Shown here: positions 21,753 to 23,159 of the stretch, piece after piece | Numbering within the stretch: position 1 is the first letter of the stretch | Layout of the letters: the number at the start of each line of letters is the position of its first letter | From: Lachnospiraceae bacterium | GTDB taxonomy: Bacteria > Bacillota > Clostridia > Lachnospirales > Lachnospiraceae | Direction of reading: 5' to 3' | Assembly (NCBI GenBank): GCA_900771995.1 | Contig: CAAGQC010000083.1 | Location: 1-23,159 of the forward strand | DNA length: 23,159 bases | The notes under the pieces: model-generated | Told to the model about the DNA's origin: nothing | The model's database searches: none | What the model saw: only the letters and a program-made list of their open reading frames with translations | Position numbers and translations under genes: made by a program

Positions 21753-23159
21753 TTAATTGCGTCCGAACTCCGTCAGCACCAGCCCTTTATTACGATCCAG
21801 TGTCATACCGATGCTCCAGGAATTCACGAACAGCAATAACGGATTGCCCTTCATATCCTTGACCTTCTTCATATCGGAAGTACCGGACAGCTTGGCCAGA
21901 TCGATCTCGTCCTTGTTCTCGATCCAGCGGATATGCTCATAGGGCAGATTCTCCAGACGGATCTCAACGTTATATTCGTTCTCCAGGCGGTATTTTAACA
22001 CGTCGAACTGCAGTACGCCTACCACGCCGACGATGATCTCCTCCAGGCCGGTGTTGAACTCCTGGAAGATCTGGATGGCGCCTTCCTGAGCGATCTGCTC
22101 CACGCCCTTGACGAACTGTTTTCTCTTCATGGTATCCACCTGACGCACTCTGGCGAAATGCTCCGGTGCAAAGGTAGGGATACCTTCGTACTGGAACTTC
22201 TCTTTGGGCATGCACAGGGTATCTCCGATGGAGAAAATACCGGGATCGAACACACCGATAATGTCTCCGGCATAAGCCTCGTTTAAGATCTTACGTTCAT
22301 CCGCCATGATCTGCTGGGGCTGGGATAATCTCATGACTTTATTCCCCTGTACATGACGTACCTCCATATTGGCATCGAATTTGCCGGAGCAGATACGCAT
22401 GAATGCGATACGGTCTCTGTGGGCCTTGTTCATGTTCGCCTGGATCTTGAAAACGAAAGCGCTGAACTCATGCTCCGTCGGGTTGATCATGCCGATGTCC
22501 GCTTTTCTCGGCAACGGTGTGGTGGTCATATTCAGGAAATGCTTTAAAAAGATTTCCACGCCGAAGTTGGTCAGAGCGGATCCGAAGCATACCGGGGTCA
22601 GATTTCCCTTCTGCACTTCCTCCAGATCAAATTCCGCGCTGGCACCGTCCAACAGTTCCACTTCGCCCAGCAGCTTGTCCGCAGCATCCTCTCCGATCAG
22701 TTCCTTCAGATGTTCTTCATCCTGAATGGGGATCTCCGTGGAGGTTCCCTCCTTCGTTCCCTTTTCCGTATCGGAATAAGCGATCACGCACCTTTTCTCC
22801 CGGTCATAGACACCCTGGAATTCCTTACCGGAACCGATGGGCCAGTTGATGGGGCAGGTAGCAATACCAAGTTCCTTCTCAATATCATCTAACAGTTCAA
22901 AAGTATCCCTTGCCTCACGGTCCATCTTGTTAATGAAGGTGAAAATGGGGATCTTACGCATCACGCAGACCTTGAACAGCTTTCTCGTCTGGGCCTCGAC
23001 ACCCTTGGAAGCATCGATGACCATGACTGCGGAGTCCGCCGCCATCAGGGTACGGTAGGTATCCTCGGAGAAATCCTGATGTCCCGGGGTGTCCAGAATA
23101 TTGATGCAGTAACCGTCATATTCGAACTGCAATACGGAAGAGGTAACGGAAATACCTCT
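21753..23159 (-). CDS. prfC: Peptide chain release factor 3 (5' end beyond the window)
   Basis: RF3 is a GTPase that removes RF1 and RF2 from the ribosome after termination. The reading frame stays open to the last base (468 residues). The first residues visible, RGISVTSSVLQFEYDG, are the switch I region, so only about 60 N-terminal residues with the P-loop are missing, judged from the usual length near 530. Visible motifs are G3 DTPGHQDFSED and G4 INKMDREARD. RF3-specific domains II and III follow, ending LDRNKGLVLTEFGRN. A TTG at 23132 in the middle of this region is not the start, because the conserved frame continues upstream. RF3 is distinguished from EF-G by the RGISVTSSV switch and its short C-terminal half. 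The lipoprotein gene follows after 27 bases. Confidence 0.97.
   Translation of the reverse strand, partial: RGISVTSSVLQFEYDGYCINILDTPGHQDFSEDTYRTLMAADSAVMVIDASKGVEAQTRKLFKVCVMRKIPIFTFINKMDREARDTFELLDDIEKELGIATCPINWPIGSGKEFQGVYDREKRCVIAYSDTEKGTKEGTSTEIPIQDEEHLKELIGEDAADKLLGEVELLDGASAEFDLEEVQKGNLTPVCFGSALTNFGVEIFLKHFLNMTTTPLPRKADIGMINPTEHEFSAFVFKIQANMNKAHRDRIAFMRICSGKFDANMEVRHVQGNKVMRLSQPQQIMADERKILNEAYAGDIIGVFDPGIFSIGDTLCMPKEKFQYEGIPTFAPEHFARVRQVDTMKRKQFVKGVEQIAQEGAIQIFQEFNTGLEEIIVGVVGVLQFDVLKYRLENEYNVEIRLENLPYEHIRWIENKDEIDLAKLSGTSDMKKVKDMKGNPLLLFVNSWSIGMTLDRNKGLVLTEFGRN

Noticed and set aside
23130..23132. TTG as a start codon for release factor 3
   Set aside because: The conserved switch I residues RGISVTSSV are encoded upstream in the same frame up to the window edge, so the gene is cut, not started, here.

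Overview
The window looks like a chromosomal segment of a Gram-positive, endospore-forming Clostridia, most probably of the family Lachnospiraceae. The evidence is a SpoIVB sporulation protease with all three catalytic residues, the Firmicutes cluster yqhY-nusB-xseA-xseB-ispA-dxs-tlyA-nadK-argR-recN, and a moderate base composition with strong AGGAGG-type ribosome sites. This family assignment is inference from gene content and protein style. Every credible gene lies on the minus strand, so transcription runs from high to low coordinates. No tRNA, rRNA, CRISPR array, IS element or phage gene was seen, and no gene-free stretch exceeds about 180 bases.

In transcription order, the right part (about 23.2 to 11.3 kb) starts with the 5'-truncated gene for peptide chain release factor 3 (prfC), followed by a lipoprotein with a transglutaminase-like domain. 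Then comes the housekeeping cluster: an Asp23/YqhY-type protein, NusB, both exonuclease VII subunits, farnesyl diphosphate synthase, DXP synthase, a TlyA-type rRNA methyltransferase, NAD kinase, ArgR and RecN. These ten genes are packed with gaps of 0 to 31 bases. A promoter candidate sits in front of the Asp23 gene, and a clean intrinsic terminator follows recN.

The middle part (11.2 to 5.5 kb) is a self-contained fructose phosphotransferase operon: 1-phosphofructokinase (fruK), a fused IIABC fructose permease (fruA), HPr (ptsH), Enzyme I (ptsI), and a DeoR-family regulator as the last gene. It has a strong sigma-A-type promoter. Four TGA-headed decamers, phased every 10 bp, cover the -35 box and run to the -10 box, and they are the best operator candidate for the DeoR protein. 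The HPr has arginine where regulated Gram-positive HPr proteins carry the kinase-target serine 46.

The left part (5.4 to 0 kb) holds spoIVB, a 1055-residue membrane protein fusing a GGDEF domain to a histidine kinase and a receiver domain, a Nudix hydrolase and the 5' end of a UvrD-type helicase. In Bacillus subtilis recN, spoIVB and spo0A are adjacent. Here the PTS operon separates recN from spoIVB, and the GGDEF/kinase gene occupies the place where spo0A is expected. I found no clearly new biological system. The most interesting points are this rearranged neighbourhood, the phased repeat operator, the Ser46-to-Arg HPr and the GGDEF-kinase-receiver fusion.
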